A stretch of DNA of 64,000 nucleotides from JL08 sp039969355 (lineage in GTDB: Bacteria; Pseudomonadota; Alphaproteobacteria; Rhodobacterales; Rhodobacteraceae). The translations under genes were made by a program, and so were the position numbers. The DNA lies in assembly GCA_039969355.1 (NCBI GenBank), contig JBDVOA010000043.1, positions 97,296 through 161,295 on the forward strand, written 5' to 3'. Below, piece by piece: positions 9,763 to 18,149 of the stretch. The notes below the pieces were generated by a model. That model worked only from the letters and a program-made list of their open reading frames with translations, did not search any database and was not told where the DNA came from. Numbering within the stretch: the first letter of the stretch is position 1; each line of letters starts with the position of its first letter.

Positions 9763-10138
9763 TTTCTTGCTCCTCCTGCGGTACTTGATCCGCGATGTCG
9801 TAATAGTCGCCTTTGTCGGCGGTGAAGATATGCCGTTCCAGTTTCAGTCCTGTCGGGCCATCCAATACCCCGAGCGCCACGCCAATTTCGTCCTCGTCAT
9901 GAGCTTTCCAGAACAGAAATGAGCCGCATGTCGGGCAAAACCCGCGCTTTGCGGTCGTGCTTGCGTTGAACCAGCGTACTTCTCCGGTTGAGGTAAAGGC
10001 CGACATTGGTACGTTAGCAGATGCCCAGTAGTGGCCGGATTGTTTGCGGCATTGGCTGCAATGACAGGCCGCCGGGTCGCGTGATGTCTCAGAGGCTTGA
10101 AACTGAACCCCACCACAAAGACAGCTTCCTTTGATCAT
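9755..10138 (-). CDS. GFA-family zinc protein (glutathione-dependent formaldehyde-activating enzyme-like)
   Basis: A 127-residue protein with the GFA zinc cysteine pattern: SCLCGG at the N-terminus, CHCSQCRKQSG about 30 residues later and FCPTCGSFLFW in the middle. Gfa of Paracoccus was reported to speed S-hydroxymethylglutathione formation, but many homologues have no proven activity. Formaldehyde detoxification makes sense beside demethylating flavoproteins. The ATG overlaps the stop of the lysE-like gene as TGATG. A much longer frame extends upstream but only shadows that gene, so I start at MIKGSC. Confidence 0.88.
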   Translation of the reverse strand: MIKGSCLCGGVQFQASETSRDPAACHCSQCRKQSGHYWASANVPMSAFTSTGEVRWFNASTTAKRGFCPTCGSFLFWKAHDEDEIGVALGVLDGPTGLKLERHIFTADKGDYYDIADQVPQEEQENG

Positions 10139-10764
10139 CAGGTTCTCCCCTGCGGAACCGATGCGCTGCCCAGCAGCACACCATAAAGGACGAAACACCC
10201 TGCCATGACACGGCGGACCCAGACGTTGAAGACCGCACCCAGCGCTGCACGGCCAATTATCGCGCCCAGGGCAGAAAAGCCTGTATAGCTTAGCGCAGTC
10301 AGCGTAAGCGCCGTGGGCACGATAACGCCCATTTGCTCCCAAATTGGCACATTGGGCTGCACAAATTGCGAAAACGCCGCGAGGTAACCTGCAACGCTTT
10401 TGGGATTGATCGTAGCAACGGTCAATGCGCGCAGATAGACAGATCTGGCTGGCCGCCGTGCCTCAACCTTGATGGGAAGTGCTGCTGTCATCCAGCCGCG
10501 CACACCGAGGTAAACTAGGAAACCTGCGCCGATCATCTTGGCGACCAGGAATGCCGCTGGTGACGCCGCGATCAGCGCAGTGACGCCCAAGGCAGACAGG
10601 ATCAGGAAAATCGTAGCTTGGGTCAGGATCGCCACCACGCCAATCATCGAACGCCGCAAGCCCAGCGTCATTCCGTTTGATATACAATTGACGGCATTCG
10701 GCCCAGGTGTTGTGACGAAGACCACCCAGAACAATGCAAAGACAATCCAGCTCTCAAAGCTCAT
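10138..10764 (-). CDS. LysE/RhtB-family exporter
   Basis: An inner-membrane exporter of amino acids or related compounds, 208 residues with about six hydrophobic segments. The family motif TTPGPNA is in the first segment. It lies 12 nt after the regulator gene and overlaps the GFA-like gene, so it is co-transcribed with the demethylation genes. It may export an amino acid or a toxic intermediate made by the pathway; the cargo is unknown. Confidence 0.87.
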   Translation of the reverse strand: MSFESWIVFALFWVVFVTTPGPNAVNCISNGMTLGLRRSMIGVVAILTQATIFLILSALGVTALIAASPAAFLVAKMIGAGFLVYLGVRGWMTAALPIKVEARRPARSVYLRALTVATINPKSVAGYLAAFSQFVQPNVPIWEQMGVIVPTALTLTALSYTGFSALGAIIGRAALGAVFNVWVRRVMAGCFVLYGVLLGSASVPQGRT

Positions 10765-10776
10765 CGCGCACTCCGG

Positions 10777-11361
10777 CTAATACACTGGCGGCGCGATCAC
10801 CCAGATCGCAACAGCAGGTGAATCGTATGGATTGGACCATCGGTGTGGTTCACCCCGGATGCGAAAGCTGTCACCGGGATGAATGGTGAACTGGTGCGGG
10901 CCTATCTCAATGTCCAACTGCCCTGAAATCAGATATCCGACTTCCTGGGTGGGGCGCGTTACGACACAGGCAACTTCGCTATGAGGTTCAAAGGTTGAAT
11001 GCACCATCTCAAAGTCATCCGTAAGATCAGGTGACAACAACTCTTCAATCAATCCGGCTGCACCCGATCCGATAGAGCGGCGCGCGCTATTACGAACAAC
11101 GTATCCTGTTTCTTTTTCTGATGCTGCCTCGTGACTGAAGAGCATGGAAATCGAAACATCCAGCGCCGCCGCGACCACCCTCAATTCATTCACAGAAATC
11201 TCAGACAAATCCCGCTCGACCTGGCTAAGCCAGCCGACGGACCGGCCCAGAACCGCCGCGAGTTCACTCAGCGTGATCCCACGCGCCTTTCTGAGGGCCC
11301 TGAGGTCGGCACCCAGCGTATCAGGCCTGGTCATTTCATTTTGCAGCATTAGGGTTTTCAT
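10777..11361 (-). CDS. XRE-family regulator with C-terminal cupin domain
   Basis: A helix-turn-helix domain (LRALRKARGITLSELAAVLG...) is followed by a cupin sensor domain (SEVACVVTRPTQEVGYLISG, HPGDSFRIRGEPHRWSNP). This architecture is common in local regulators of amino-acid and amine catabolism. It is the first gene of the operon and probably controls it and itself. The start is uncertain: ATGs at 11361, 11349 and 11334 (MTRPDTLGAD) all lack a clear Shine-Dalgarno sequence. Because an inverted repeat covers the 11361 codon, one of the downstream starts is plausible. Confidence 0.86.
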   Translation of the reverse strand: MKTLMLQNEMTRPDTLGADLRALRKARGITLSELAAVLGRSVGWLSQVERDLSEISVNELRVVAAALDVSISMLFSHEAASEKETGYVVRNSARRSIGSGAAGLIEELLSPDLTDDFEMVHSTFEPHSEVACVVTRPTQEVGYLISGQLDIEIGPHQFTIHPGDSFRIRGEPHRWSNPYDSPAVAIWVIAPPVY

Positions 11362-11422
11362 GAAAAATAGAGCACAATTTTCACGATGCTGCGAGTCGGT
11401 GAAAAACACAAGACTTTTTTCA
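11361..11422 (-). promoter_or_regulatory. Tandem inverted-repeat operator, two TGAAAA-N11-TTTTCA units
   Basis: Two units with identical half-sites and identical 11-nt spacers lie at 11361-11383 and 11400-11422, with centres 39 nt apart, close to four helical turns. They sit between the XRE-cupin gene and the divergent DUF1294 gene. The geometry suggests cooperative binding of two dimers, most simply autoregulation by the XRE-cupin protein. The binding protein is inferred from position. Confidence 0.7.
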
Positions 11423-11467
11423 TGGGCGCCCCCTTGCATGCTGGTGGACACTGGTCAATGAACCCGC

Positions 11468-11791
11468 ATGAAGTTGTTGACGCACCCATCCATGACAGAG
11501 CTGACAGTACTTGTCCTCCTCAGTTACGTGCTATTGATCAACGCCTTCACCTGGCTTCTGTTTTGGTACGATAAACGTCTGGCTAAACAGCGGCGACGCC
11601 GAATATCGGAACATAATTTACTTTTTCTCTGCCTCGTAGGTGGGACAATTGGTGCGTTTTTTGCGCGACGCAAGTTTCGCCATAAGACGCGTAAGCAACC
11701 GTTTGTCTTCTTGATGAAACTGATTTTGGCTGGGCAATTTCTGATCATCGGCCTATTGGTTTTCGCCTTTTTGCATGGATATCTGAGTTAG
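11468..11791 (+). CDS. DUF1294 family small membrane protein
   Basis: About 107 residues with a hydrophobic N-terminal segment (LTVLVLLSYVLLINAFTWLL), a basic cytoplasmic loop with the family signature WYDKRLAKQ...RRISEHNLL, a GGTIGA glycine segment, FRHKTRKQPF, and a last hydrophobic segment. The function of the family is unknown. It is divergent from the XRE-cupin regulator across the tandem operator, so it could share that control. A second ATG at 11492 (MTELTVL) is an equally possible start; neither has a good ribosome-binding site. Confidence 0.8.
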   Translation: MKLLTHPSMTELTVLVLLSYVLLINAFTWLLFWYDKRLAKQRRRRISEHNLLFLCLVGGTIGAFFARRKFRHKTRKQPFVFLMKLILAGQFLIIGLLVFAFLHGYLS

Positions 11792-11794
11792 CCT

Positions 11795-12007
11795 TTGCCT
11801 CATGCCGACTGTGGCCGGTGCGGGGCGGCGGCTGGATGGTGGTCTCAGTCATTCTCGGCAGACCCCAGCACTGACGCATTCAGGACCATGAATACTTTTT
11901 TGACGAGTGGTGAGAATTCATACAATTGCGCTGATCACAGATCGGAGATCGAGGTCGCGCGTATTCTGCATGCATTAGAAACACGCCTTGCAGAGTTAGC
12001 TAAGTGA
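11795..12007 (+). CDS. Possible small hypothetical protein
   Basis: A 70-codon frame starts 3 nt after the DUF1294 stop. The first 30 residues are cysteine- and tryptophan-rich and do not look protein-like. The last part, from an internal ATG at 11888, ends in an amphipathic segment (EIEVARILHALETRLAEL) that could be real. No family is recognised and no ribosome-binding site is evident. Confidence 0.25.
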   Translation: MPHADCGRCGAAAGWWSQSFSADPSTDAFRTMNTFLTSGENSYNCADHRSEIEVARILHALETRLAELAK

Positions 12008-12065
12008 CTAAGAGAACATGCAAAACAAATATGATCGTCGGTCTTCTTTGATTTCGGCAACAGTA

Positions 12066-12088
12066 GGTACATCTTAGCAAGATGTACC
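12066..12088. repeat. Perfect hairpin without T-tract between convergent genes
   Basis: Arms GGTACATCTT and AAGATGTACC (10 bp) with a 3-nt loop, in the roughly 200-nt gap before the flgI 3' end. Neither strand has a T run after it, so it is not a standard intrinsic terminator. It may still define transcript ends. Confidence 0.6.
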
Positions 12089-12210
12089 CGTTGTCATCAC
12101 TTCGTTTGGTACAATCAAGTGGCAAACCTGTTCATGTTTACCAATTTGCAAGCAAATCGCAGAACCAATCAGCAATCGTCAATCTACGATTCCCAACCGT
12201 CCGGCCGAGA

Positions 12211-13314
12211 TTAACGAACCACAAACTCAGCATGGAGAGCACCGGCGGCCTTTATGCTCTTAAGTATATCAATCATATCACGCGGTGACACTCCAAGGGC
12301 GTTGAGCCCCGCGATGACCTCTGAAAGAGACGTGCCGGAAGGCACTTCGGCAAGCCCAATGCCCTCTTCCTCAACAATTTCGGCCTCTGTTCTTGGTAAA
12401 ACCACGGTATCTCCTTCAGAGAAGGGATTGGGCTGAACAGCATCGGGTCGTTCCTGAATACGCAAGGTCAAATTACCCTGCGACACCGCGACCCTCGAAA
12501 TCCTGACATCTTCGCCCATCACAATCGTGCCAGAACTCTGATCCACAACAACCCGAGCTTTGCGTTCTGGCTCGACCAAGATGTTCTCAATCCGCCCGAT
12601 GGCGTGCGCAGGCGATGACATCTGAGTGGCGTTAATACTCAATTGAACTGTTCCTGAGTCCAGCATAACCGCGACCGCGCGGCCAAAATCATTGTTGATT
12701 GCGCGTTCAATTCTGGCCGCCGTTGTAAAATCCGCCTCCCTCAGAGCCAATCGCATAGTGCTGAGAGCCGAAAGCTCAAACGCTATCTCTCGTTCAACGC
12801 GTGCTCCGGATGGAATCATGCCAGATGTCGGAACACCTTGGGTGACTTCCGCAGCGTCGCCTTCAACAGTTGCGCCTCCTGCAATGACTGTGCCTTGTGC
12901 AACAGCGTAAATGTCCCCGTCGGCCGCGTTCAATGGTGTCATGATGAGCGTGCCACCCAGCAGGCTTTTGGCATCACCGATTGCAGAAACTGTGACGTCA
13001 ACCTGGCTCCCGGCTCGCGAGAAAGGGGGTAATGTCGCCGTAACAAAAACCGCTGCGACATTCTTGGGGCGTAGTTGCTCACCGTTTACATTCACGCCCA
13101 GTCGTTCAAGAATGTTCGTCATAATTTCTTCGGTGAAAGGCGCATTTCTGAGACCGTCGCCAGTGCCGTTTAGCCCTACGACCAAGCCATAGCCAATGAG
13201 GTCGTTGCCGCGCACGCCGTCAAATTCGACCAGATCTTTGATGCGAACCGGACCGGCTTGCGCAGAGAACGGAGTAATCGAAAGAACCATAAGGCAGAGT
13301 ATAGCTTTTATCAT
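12211..13314 (-). CDS. flgI: Flagellar P-ring protein FlgI
   Basis: A periplasmic subunit of the P ring around the flagellar rod, 367 residues. There is a cleavable signal peptide (MIKAILCLMVLSITPFSAQA) followed by the family start RIKDLVEFDGVRGNDLIGYG. The end (SPRDMIDILKSIKAAGALHAEF) also matches FlgI. Its ATG overlaps the flgL stop by four bases, so it is the distal gene of flgE-flgK-flgL-flgI. Confidence 0.96.
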   Translation of the reverse strand: MIKAILCLMVLSITPFSAQAGPVRIKDLVEFDGVRGNDLIGYGLVVGLNGTGDGLRNAPFTEEIMTNILERLGVNVNGEQLRPKNVAAVFVTATLPPFSRAGSQVDVTVSAIGDAKSLLGGTLIMTPLNAADGDIYAVAQGTVIAGGATVEGDAAEVTQGVPTSGMIPSGARVEREIAFELSALSTMRLALREADFTTAARIERAINNDFGRAVAVMLDSGTVQLSINATQMSSPAHAIGRIENILVEPERKARVVVDQSSGTIVMGEDVRISRVAVSQGNLTLRIQERPDAVQPNPFSEGDTVVLPRTEAEIVEEEGIGLAEVPSGTSLSEVIAGLNALGVSPRDMIDILKSIKAAGALHAEFVVR

Positions 13315-14324
13315 TGCATGTAATTCAGCAGTGAAAGGCGCGACAGGCGTACGGTGACGGAATATAGGCTTTCCAGCTGGAACTGGACTTCTTCCAGCCG
13401 AGTTGCGGCTTCGTATTGATCGATCCCCAACAACGCGCCCTTTGCATATTCAGAACTGGTACGCTCTGCAGCAATTCGTGTGGCGCGCTGGTCAATTTGG
13501 GCCTCAACAGCCCCGACGTTGGCGCGCAATCCTGTGATGTCACGACCGGCTTCAAAGATGCCTATCCCGGAACTGTTCATCAGTGCCGACTGGTCCTGAA
13601 GGCTTAACCCCAGCGAGGAGTCAGTGCTGAGCGCCGCCAATACGGTATGACGCAACAAGTCACGAATTGCCGGATCGTTTGCTTTGATATCGAGCGAAAC
13701 CTGTTCGCCCTGGCCCAATTGGAAAGGTGATAAAGCTATGTTTGACCCCTGATAGGCGATTGCATCGAAACCGGCAGGATTGTTGAACCAATTTGCCACC
13801 GCAGTCTGAATATCTCCAAATGTTACGGCGCCCGCGGCTGTGATGGCATTTCGAGCCTCATTCAACAATGTGGAAGAATCTATCATTGGCGCGCGGTCGG
13901 TGCTGATCCCGCCAAACAAGCTGCGGCCTGCGACCTGGCCGTTCAAGGAAGAAATCATGGCGTCAAGTTGATTGGCGGCCTGCTTGGCAGAGGTGTCGAC
14001 AACCTGGGGAATGTTGGACGCACCACTGGCGAGCAGTTCGCTACTAAAAGCCGAACTGTTTGCTTGCATGTGATCAAGTGTTTTCTGCATCGCATCGGCA
14101 TATGCAGATGCCTCGTTGACTGCAGTCTTGAAGCCATCAAGTGTTCTCATCGTTCGTTCAATGTCGATAAGCTGACTGTAATCGCCGGACAATTTCCTGG
14201 CGACATCAGCAGTTCGACCGCTGCTCAATTCCTCTGTCAACTGAGACATCTGTTGTTTCAGATACGAATTCCGGCGGCTTAGCATCTGAGATTGGGCCAT
14301 ATCACCCATGGAGTATGAACTCAT
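13311..14324 (-). CDS. flgL: Flagellar hook-filament junction protein FlgL (HAP3)
   Basis: A 337-residue secreted junction protein of the flagellin fold. The N-terminus (LSRRNSYLKQQMSQLTEELSSG) and C-terminus (YEAATRLEEVQFQLESLYSV...) form the paired coiled coils expected of flagellin-like subunits. No signal peptide is present, as expected for type III export. It sits 3 nt after flgK and overlaps flgI by four bases. Adjacent flgK makes FlgL the best reading rather than flagellin. Confidence 0.9.
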   Translation of the reverse strand: MSSYSMGDMAQSQMLSRRNSYLKQQMSQLTEELSSGRTADVARKLSGDYSQLIDIERTMRTLDGFKTAVNEASAYADAMQKTLDHMQANSSAFSSELLASGASNIPQVVDTSAKQAANQLDAMISSLNGQVAGRSLFGGISTDRAPMIDSSTLLNEARNAITAAGAVTFGDIQTAVANWFNNPAGFDAIAYQGSNIALSPFQLGQGEQVSLDIKANDPAIRDLLRHTVLAALSTDSSLGLSLQDQSALMNSSGIGIFEAGRDITGLRANVGAVEAQIDQRATRIAAERTSSEYAKGALLGIDQYEAATRLEEVQFQLESLYSVTVRLSRLSLLNYMQ

Positions 14325-14327
14325 GTC

Positions 14328-15785
14328 TTATAGCCTCAAAATTGATTGCATCATTTCGTCTACCGCTTCAATGACGCGGGCATTGGCCGCGTAGGCTTGT
14401 TCCAGAACCATAAGATGCTGCAACTCCGCGTCGGTATCGACACCGGACTCCAGCTCGATCTGAGTCAGGGCTTGCAGACTGTTTGCCGAAAAGCTCATTG
14501 ATCGATCCATGGCGAAGCGATCCGCGCCAATCTGCGAATGAATGTGGGCAGAGAGATCGAATGCTGACTGGGGAGATGTACCAAAGCTCCCCGACGCGGG
14601 TGTTCGTCCGGCAGAAAGGGCATCCCGCAATGCCGTAAGCAACGTCGCATCGCCAACTTCTCCGGGGACAGCCGCTCCGATTCCGGCACGCAACCGCCAG
14701 GCTTCCCCTCCTTGTGCCGGATCGACCGCAGTGTTGATCGCCAGGCGGCCGGAAAGGCCGATTTCGTTCATAGCTGCAAATGCGAGTCCCCCATCAGTGA
14801 ACAGACCTGCATCCCCGGGTAGCAGAGTCGGGTCAACTGCCGGATCCTGAAACCGTTCCACAAGATCCCGCGCCACGGCGTCAATCTGGGCCTGAGCGGC
14901 GACCGCAGTTTCGTCACGGATTGCAAATTGGGCACCTATGGAGCCGCCGCGCAAAACGCCATCATCGCTGCCAGTGCGTACTGGCAAACCGTTTATGGTC
15001 AAGCCTGACAGCAGTGTATTTTGCACGGTCATATGCGGTACGATCACGCGGGTCGGAGAGAATTCCAGCGTAGCTGCAGAACCGTCCAGAAGGATCGCTC
15101 CGCCGGTGGTGTAGAGTGCGATGGCACCATAGTCGCGCGATACTTCTCGAACCGGGACCATTTCGCTGATTTCATCAACAACTTGTTGACGGAGATCAAG
15201 CAATGCTGCGTGCTGTGTATCCCGTCCCCGTGACGTCGCTATTATCTGGGTGTTGAGCTTTTCGACTTGTTGCAGTGCTTCGTTTAGCCGAGTTACCTGG
15301 GCATTAATGGAACTGTCTGCGTCGCTTCGCAATTTCTGCAACCCGTCTGAAATTCCCTTGAGATTGGCGGAAAGGTCTTTGGCGCTGTCGATCGCTAAAT
15401 CATGGCGCTGCGGGAGATCAGGTCGGCTGGCAGCAGAAATCAAACTGACTTCGAACTGGGAGAGCCGACCCGAAAGAGAAGCATCGCTTTCCGGGTCACC
15501 GACGAGTGTTTCGAGGTCCGCCAGAAATCTGGAATTGGCGAGCACATTCCCGAACTCTGCGTCCGCAAGGCGTCTGTCAGCGATCAGGACGGGATCTACA
15601 AATCGCGTAATGCCGTTGATTTGAACACCGCCTGCGCCGCCAATTTGGCTCGGCGACAGCGACAGGCCGCGCTGGGCGAATCCTTCGGTCAGGGCGTTTG
15701 AAATATTGGACGCCACGACTTCCGAACCGCGCCCGGCCGCTCGCAAGCCAGACAACGCATTGTTCAGAGATCCTGATATTGACAT
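14328..15785 (-). CDS. flgK: Flagellar hook-associated protein FlgK (HAP1)
   Basis: A junction protein between hook and filament, 485 residues. The N-terminal export/coiled-coil region begins SGSLNNALSGLRAAGRGSEV. The C-terminal coiled coil ends with LMVLEQAYAANARVIEAVDE, the conserved rod/hook-type terminus. The gene follows flgE after 45 nt. Confidence 0.94.
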   Translation of the reverse strand: MSISGSLNNALSGLRAAGRGSEVVASNISNALTEGFAQRGLSLSPSQIGGAGGVQINGITRFVDPVLIADRRLADAEFGNVLANSRFLADLETLVGDPESDASLSGRLSQFEVSLISAASRPDLPQRHDLAIDSAKDLSANLKGISDGLQKLRSDADSSINAQVTRLNEALQQVEKLNTQIIATSRGRDTQHAALLDLRQQVVDEISEMVPVREVSRDYGAIALYTTGGAILLDGSAATLEFSPTRVIVPHMTVQNTLLSGLTINGLPVRTGSDDGVLRGGSIGAQFAIRDETAVAAQAQIDAVARDLVERFQDPAVDPTLLPGDAGLFTDGGLAFAAMNEIGLSGRLAINTAVDPAQGGEAWRLRAGIGAAVPGEVGDATLLTALRDALSAGRTPASGSFGTSPQSAFDLSAHIHSQIGADRFAMDRSMSFSANSLQALTQIELESGVDTDAELQHLMVLEQAYAANARVIEAVDEMMQSILRL

Positions 15786-15830
15786 GACACTGCCTTCTCT
15801 TTGATATCTTAGCTGTCCTTAGGGACCGGA

Positions 15831-17132
15831 TCACCGCTTAATATTTGTGGTTTCCTGCAGCATTTCGTCGACCGTCTGGATGACTTTGGCGTTTGAGGAG
15901 TATGCTCTTTGGGTCTGAATCATGTCCGTCAATTCGCCAGCAACATCTGTGGCGGATTCTTCTCTTGCAAATGAAACAATGTCTCCTGTGGGACCATCAC
16001 CTGCATCCCAGAGAAAATAGGTGCCACTTTCGGGAGAGGGCAAATAAGTTTGGTGATCTAGCGCCACCATTCCGTTGGGATTTGGCAGATCGACCAAGGG
16101 CACCTGATAAATCGTTCTGGTTATGCCCGTGTCAAAGAAAGCATGGACCAGCCCGTTGGCATCGACTTCTACGCTGGTCATATTGCCCACAGGTGTACCG
16201 TCCTTTGAGATAGCAACCGGCGCAAACTTGTCAGAGAGTTGAGTTAATCCGTCACTCTGACCAAGCTGTCCAATGTTAATCTCCATCGGGCCGCCGGCCA
16301 CGTTGACGATCAGGCTACCGGTTGCGGGGTCGTATGCCCCTCCTGTCGTGGTTGCGACGGCTGCAAGTGTCCCCCCGGAAGCGCGGGTATCATCAAATGT
16401 CAGGACATATTCACCGATGGTGACCCCGGGCTGGGCCGTATCGGTAATCGTCATGGTCCATTCATTGCTGGAGCCAGCCGCCGGGACCGTTGGTAAAAAG
16501 TTGACCTGGATGCTTTCAGATGTGCCCAGGTTATCAAAATATTCAACACCCAATGTCTGGGTGTTTCCTGCTGCCCCCATCTCTGTCTCGGTCGCTGGCA
16601 GGTTCACCCCAAGTGACATCATCGTGGTAGGTTCCCCGGAGAACTGATTGACGTTAATCCTGACCGGTTCCAGACCACCTGCCGTGTCTCGAGGATATGG
16701 CGGAACTGTTCCGTCTGGATTTGCAGGCCAGCCCAGCAATATCAAACCGGATTCAGACCGCAGATACCCGTCTGCGTCGGTCCGGAAAGAGCCGGTTGTG
16801 GTCAGATACATCTGGGCTTCGCCATTACCGGCCTCAACCTCAGACGCCTGTGCAACGGGAAGCATCCCACGGCCCCGTACCGCGAGATCCGTCGCGTTCG
16901 ACGTAGATACAAGAGAACCGCGTTCGTCTATCAGGCGCTGTGTGGTAGAACGTACACCCCCCGCCGAATAGGTGCCACCGGATGACGAAATAACCATAGA
17001 GTGAAAATCTGTCTCGACGCGTTTGTAACCAAACGTCGAGGAATTTGCGATGTTATCCGAAATTGATGCGAGGCGCGTTGCATTGGAAGACAACCCCGCC
17101 ACGCCGGCATTCAAAGCTGAGGAAATAGTCAT
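15831..17132 (-). CDS. flgE: Flagellar hook protein FlgE
   Basis: The main hook subunit, 433 residues from the ATG at 17132 (MTISSALNAG), which has AAAGGCG upstream; the longer frame to 17171 has no such site. The N-terminal motif SDNIANSSTFGYKRV and C-terminal TDMIQTQRAYSSNAKVI are the conserved rod/hook signatures. It is the first gene of flgE-flgK-flgL-flgI and has a CtrA-like site about 60 nt before its start. Confidence 0.95.
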   Translation of the reverse strand: MTISSALNAGVAGLSSNATRLASISDNIANSSTFGYKRVETDFHSMVISSSGGTYSAGGVRSTTQRLIDERGSLVSTSNATDLAVRGRGMLPVAQASEVEAGNGEAQMYLTTTGSFRTDADGYLRSESGLILLGWPANPDGTVPPYPRDTAGGLEPVRINVNQFSGEPTTMMSLGVNLPATETEMGAAGNTQTLGVEYFDNLGTSESIQVNFLPTVPAAGSSNEWTMTITDTAQPGVTIGEYVLTFDDTRASGGTLAAVATTTGGAYDPATGSLIVNVAGGPMEINIGQLGQSDGLTQLSDKFAPVAISKDGTPVGNMTSVEVDANGLVHAFFDTGITRTIYQVPLVDLPNPNGMVALDHQTYLPSPESGTYFLWDAGDGPTGDIVSFAREESATDVAGELTDMIQTQRAYSSNAKVIQTVDEMLQETTNIKR

Positions 17133-17189
17133 AGATACGCCTTTCTGCTGCACCACCAATCGTGGGGACAACAGATAGCGGACGCCCTG

Positions 17190-17204
17190 TTAACAGCGGG
17201 CTAA
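17190..17204 (-). promoter_or_regulatory. CtrA-like site upstream of flgE
   Basis: On the minus strand this reads TTAG-N7-TTAA, seven of eight bases of the CtrA pattern TTAA-N7-TTAA, ending 57 nt before the flgE start. Control of flagellar genes by CtrA is known in Alphaproteobacteria; binding here is inferred. Confidence 0.5.
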
Positions 17205-17219
17205 CAGATAAAATGCGAT

Positions 17220-18065
17220 CTACTCCACTTTAGTTCTTAACAGGATCACCTCTATACGGTTATTTCGGACGGCCATGGGGTCAGGCACCGCAGGTTTGCG
17301 GCTGGCAAATCCCGTCACGCGGTGAATGCGTGCAGCCGGCATACCAGCGTCTTCCAGCAAAACCCGCATGCGCGCGGCACGCGAACTCGATAGTTGCCAC
17401 ACTGGACTTTGTGTCAAAACAACGGGTTCAGCCCGCACATAGCCACCAACGCCAACAGGATTGGTCACCAATCTGGAAACATCAGCGATCATACTTGCCA
17501 GATCGTTCAACAAAAATGTGGGTTCATCTGTCCCTTCCTCGAACAATGGGGCATCCTTCAAAGCGAATAATTCAATAATCAAGCCTTCGTCTGTGACCCG
17601 CGTTATGACATGGCGCAGCGCATTTTCCCTGACCATTGACTGCCCGCCACGACCCTCAAACTCGGACTGGAGCATGGCCAGTGCTTTATCCAATTCACTT
17701 GAGGATTTTTTATCGTCCAACCCTACATCGCCTCGTGCCTGCGCTTCTGTCGTCGGACGGCTATTGCTGGCACCCGTGCCATTTTGAGGCAGCGCATCTT
17801 CTGAAAATACACTGTCTCCGCCAAATGCGCCTTCTCCGCCGCCAGAGACACGCGCAACGGCAATGGTCGGCGAAAAATAATCCGCCAGCCCCTTACGTTG
17901 TTTTTCAGTCGTCGCATTCAACAGCCACATCAACATGAAAAATGCCATCATTGCGGTCACGAAATCCGCATAGGCGACTTTCCAGGCACCACCGTGATGC
18001 CCGCCGCCTTTGACAACCTTCTTCTTCTTGATGATGACCGGCGCGACATTTGTCTGCGCACTCAT
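17220..18065 (-). CDS. motB: Flagellar motor stator protein MotB
   Basis: A 281-residue stator subunit anchored to peptidoglycan. The N-terminal plug-helix motif is intact (AYADFVTAMMAFFMLMWLLN), with the proton-carrying Asp in ADFVTAMMAFF, and is followed by an OmpA/MotB-like C-terminal domain (SSSRAARMRVLLEDAGMPAA, FASRKPAVPDP, NNRIEVIL). No motA lies beside it in the window. I choose the ATG at 18065 (MSAQTN); a GTG three codons upstream is possible. Confidence 0.94.
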   Translation of the reverse strand: MSAQTNVAPVIIKKKKVVKGGGHHGGAWKVAYADFVTAMMAFFMLMWLLNATTEKQRKGLADYFSPTIAVARVSGGGEGAFGGDSVFSEDALPQNGTGASNSRPTTEAQARGDVGLDDKKSSSELDKALAMLQSEFEGRGGQSMVRENALRHVITRVTDEGLIIELFALKDAPLFEEGTDEPTFLLNDLASMIADVSRLVTNPVGVGGYVRAEPVVLTQSPVWQLSSSRAARMRVLLEDAGMPAARIHRVTGFASRKPAVPDPMAVRNNRIEVILLRTKVE

Positions 18066-18112
18066 CTCCACCACCTTCTATTCACCCAAGGCCAGAGGTA
18101 GCAGACGAGGCA

Positions 18113-18127
18113 TTACCGTCCGATTAA
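18113..18127 (-). promoter_or_regulatory. CtrA-like site upstream of motB
   Basis: On the minus strand this reads TTAA-N7-GTAA, seven of eight consensus bases, ending 47 nt before the motB start. Spacing to the gene is similar to that of the flgE site, which strengthens both. Confidence 0.45.
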
Positions 18128-18149
18128 CAGTTATAAATGTCTTTATTAT

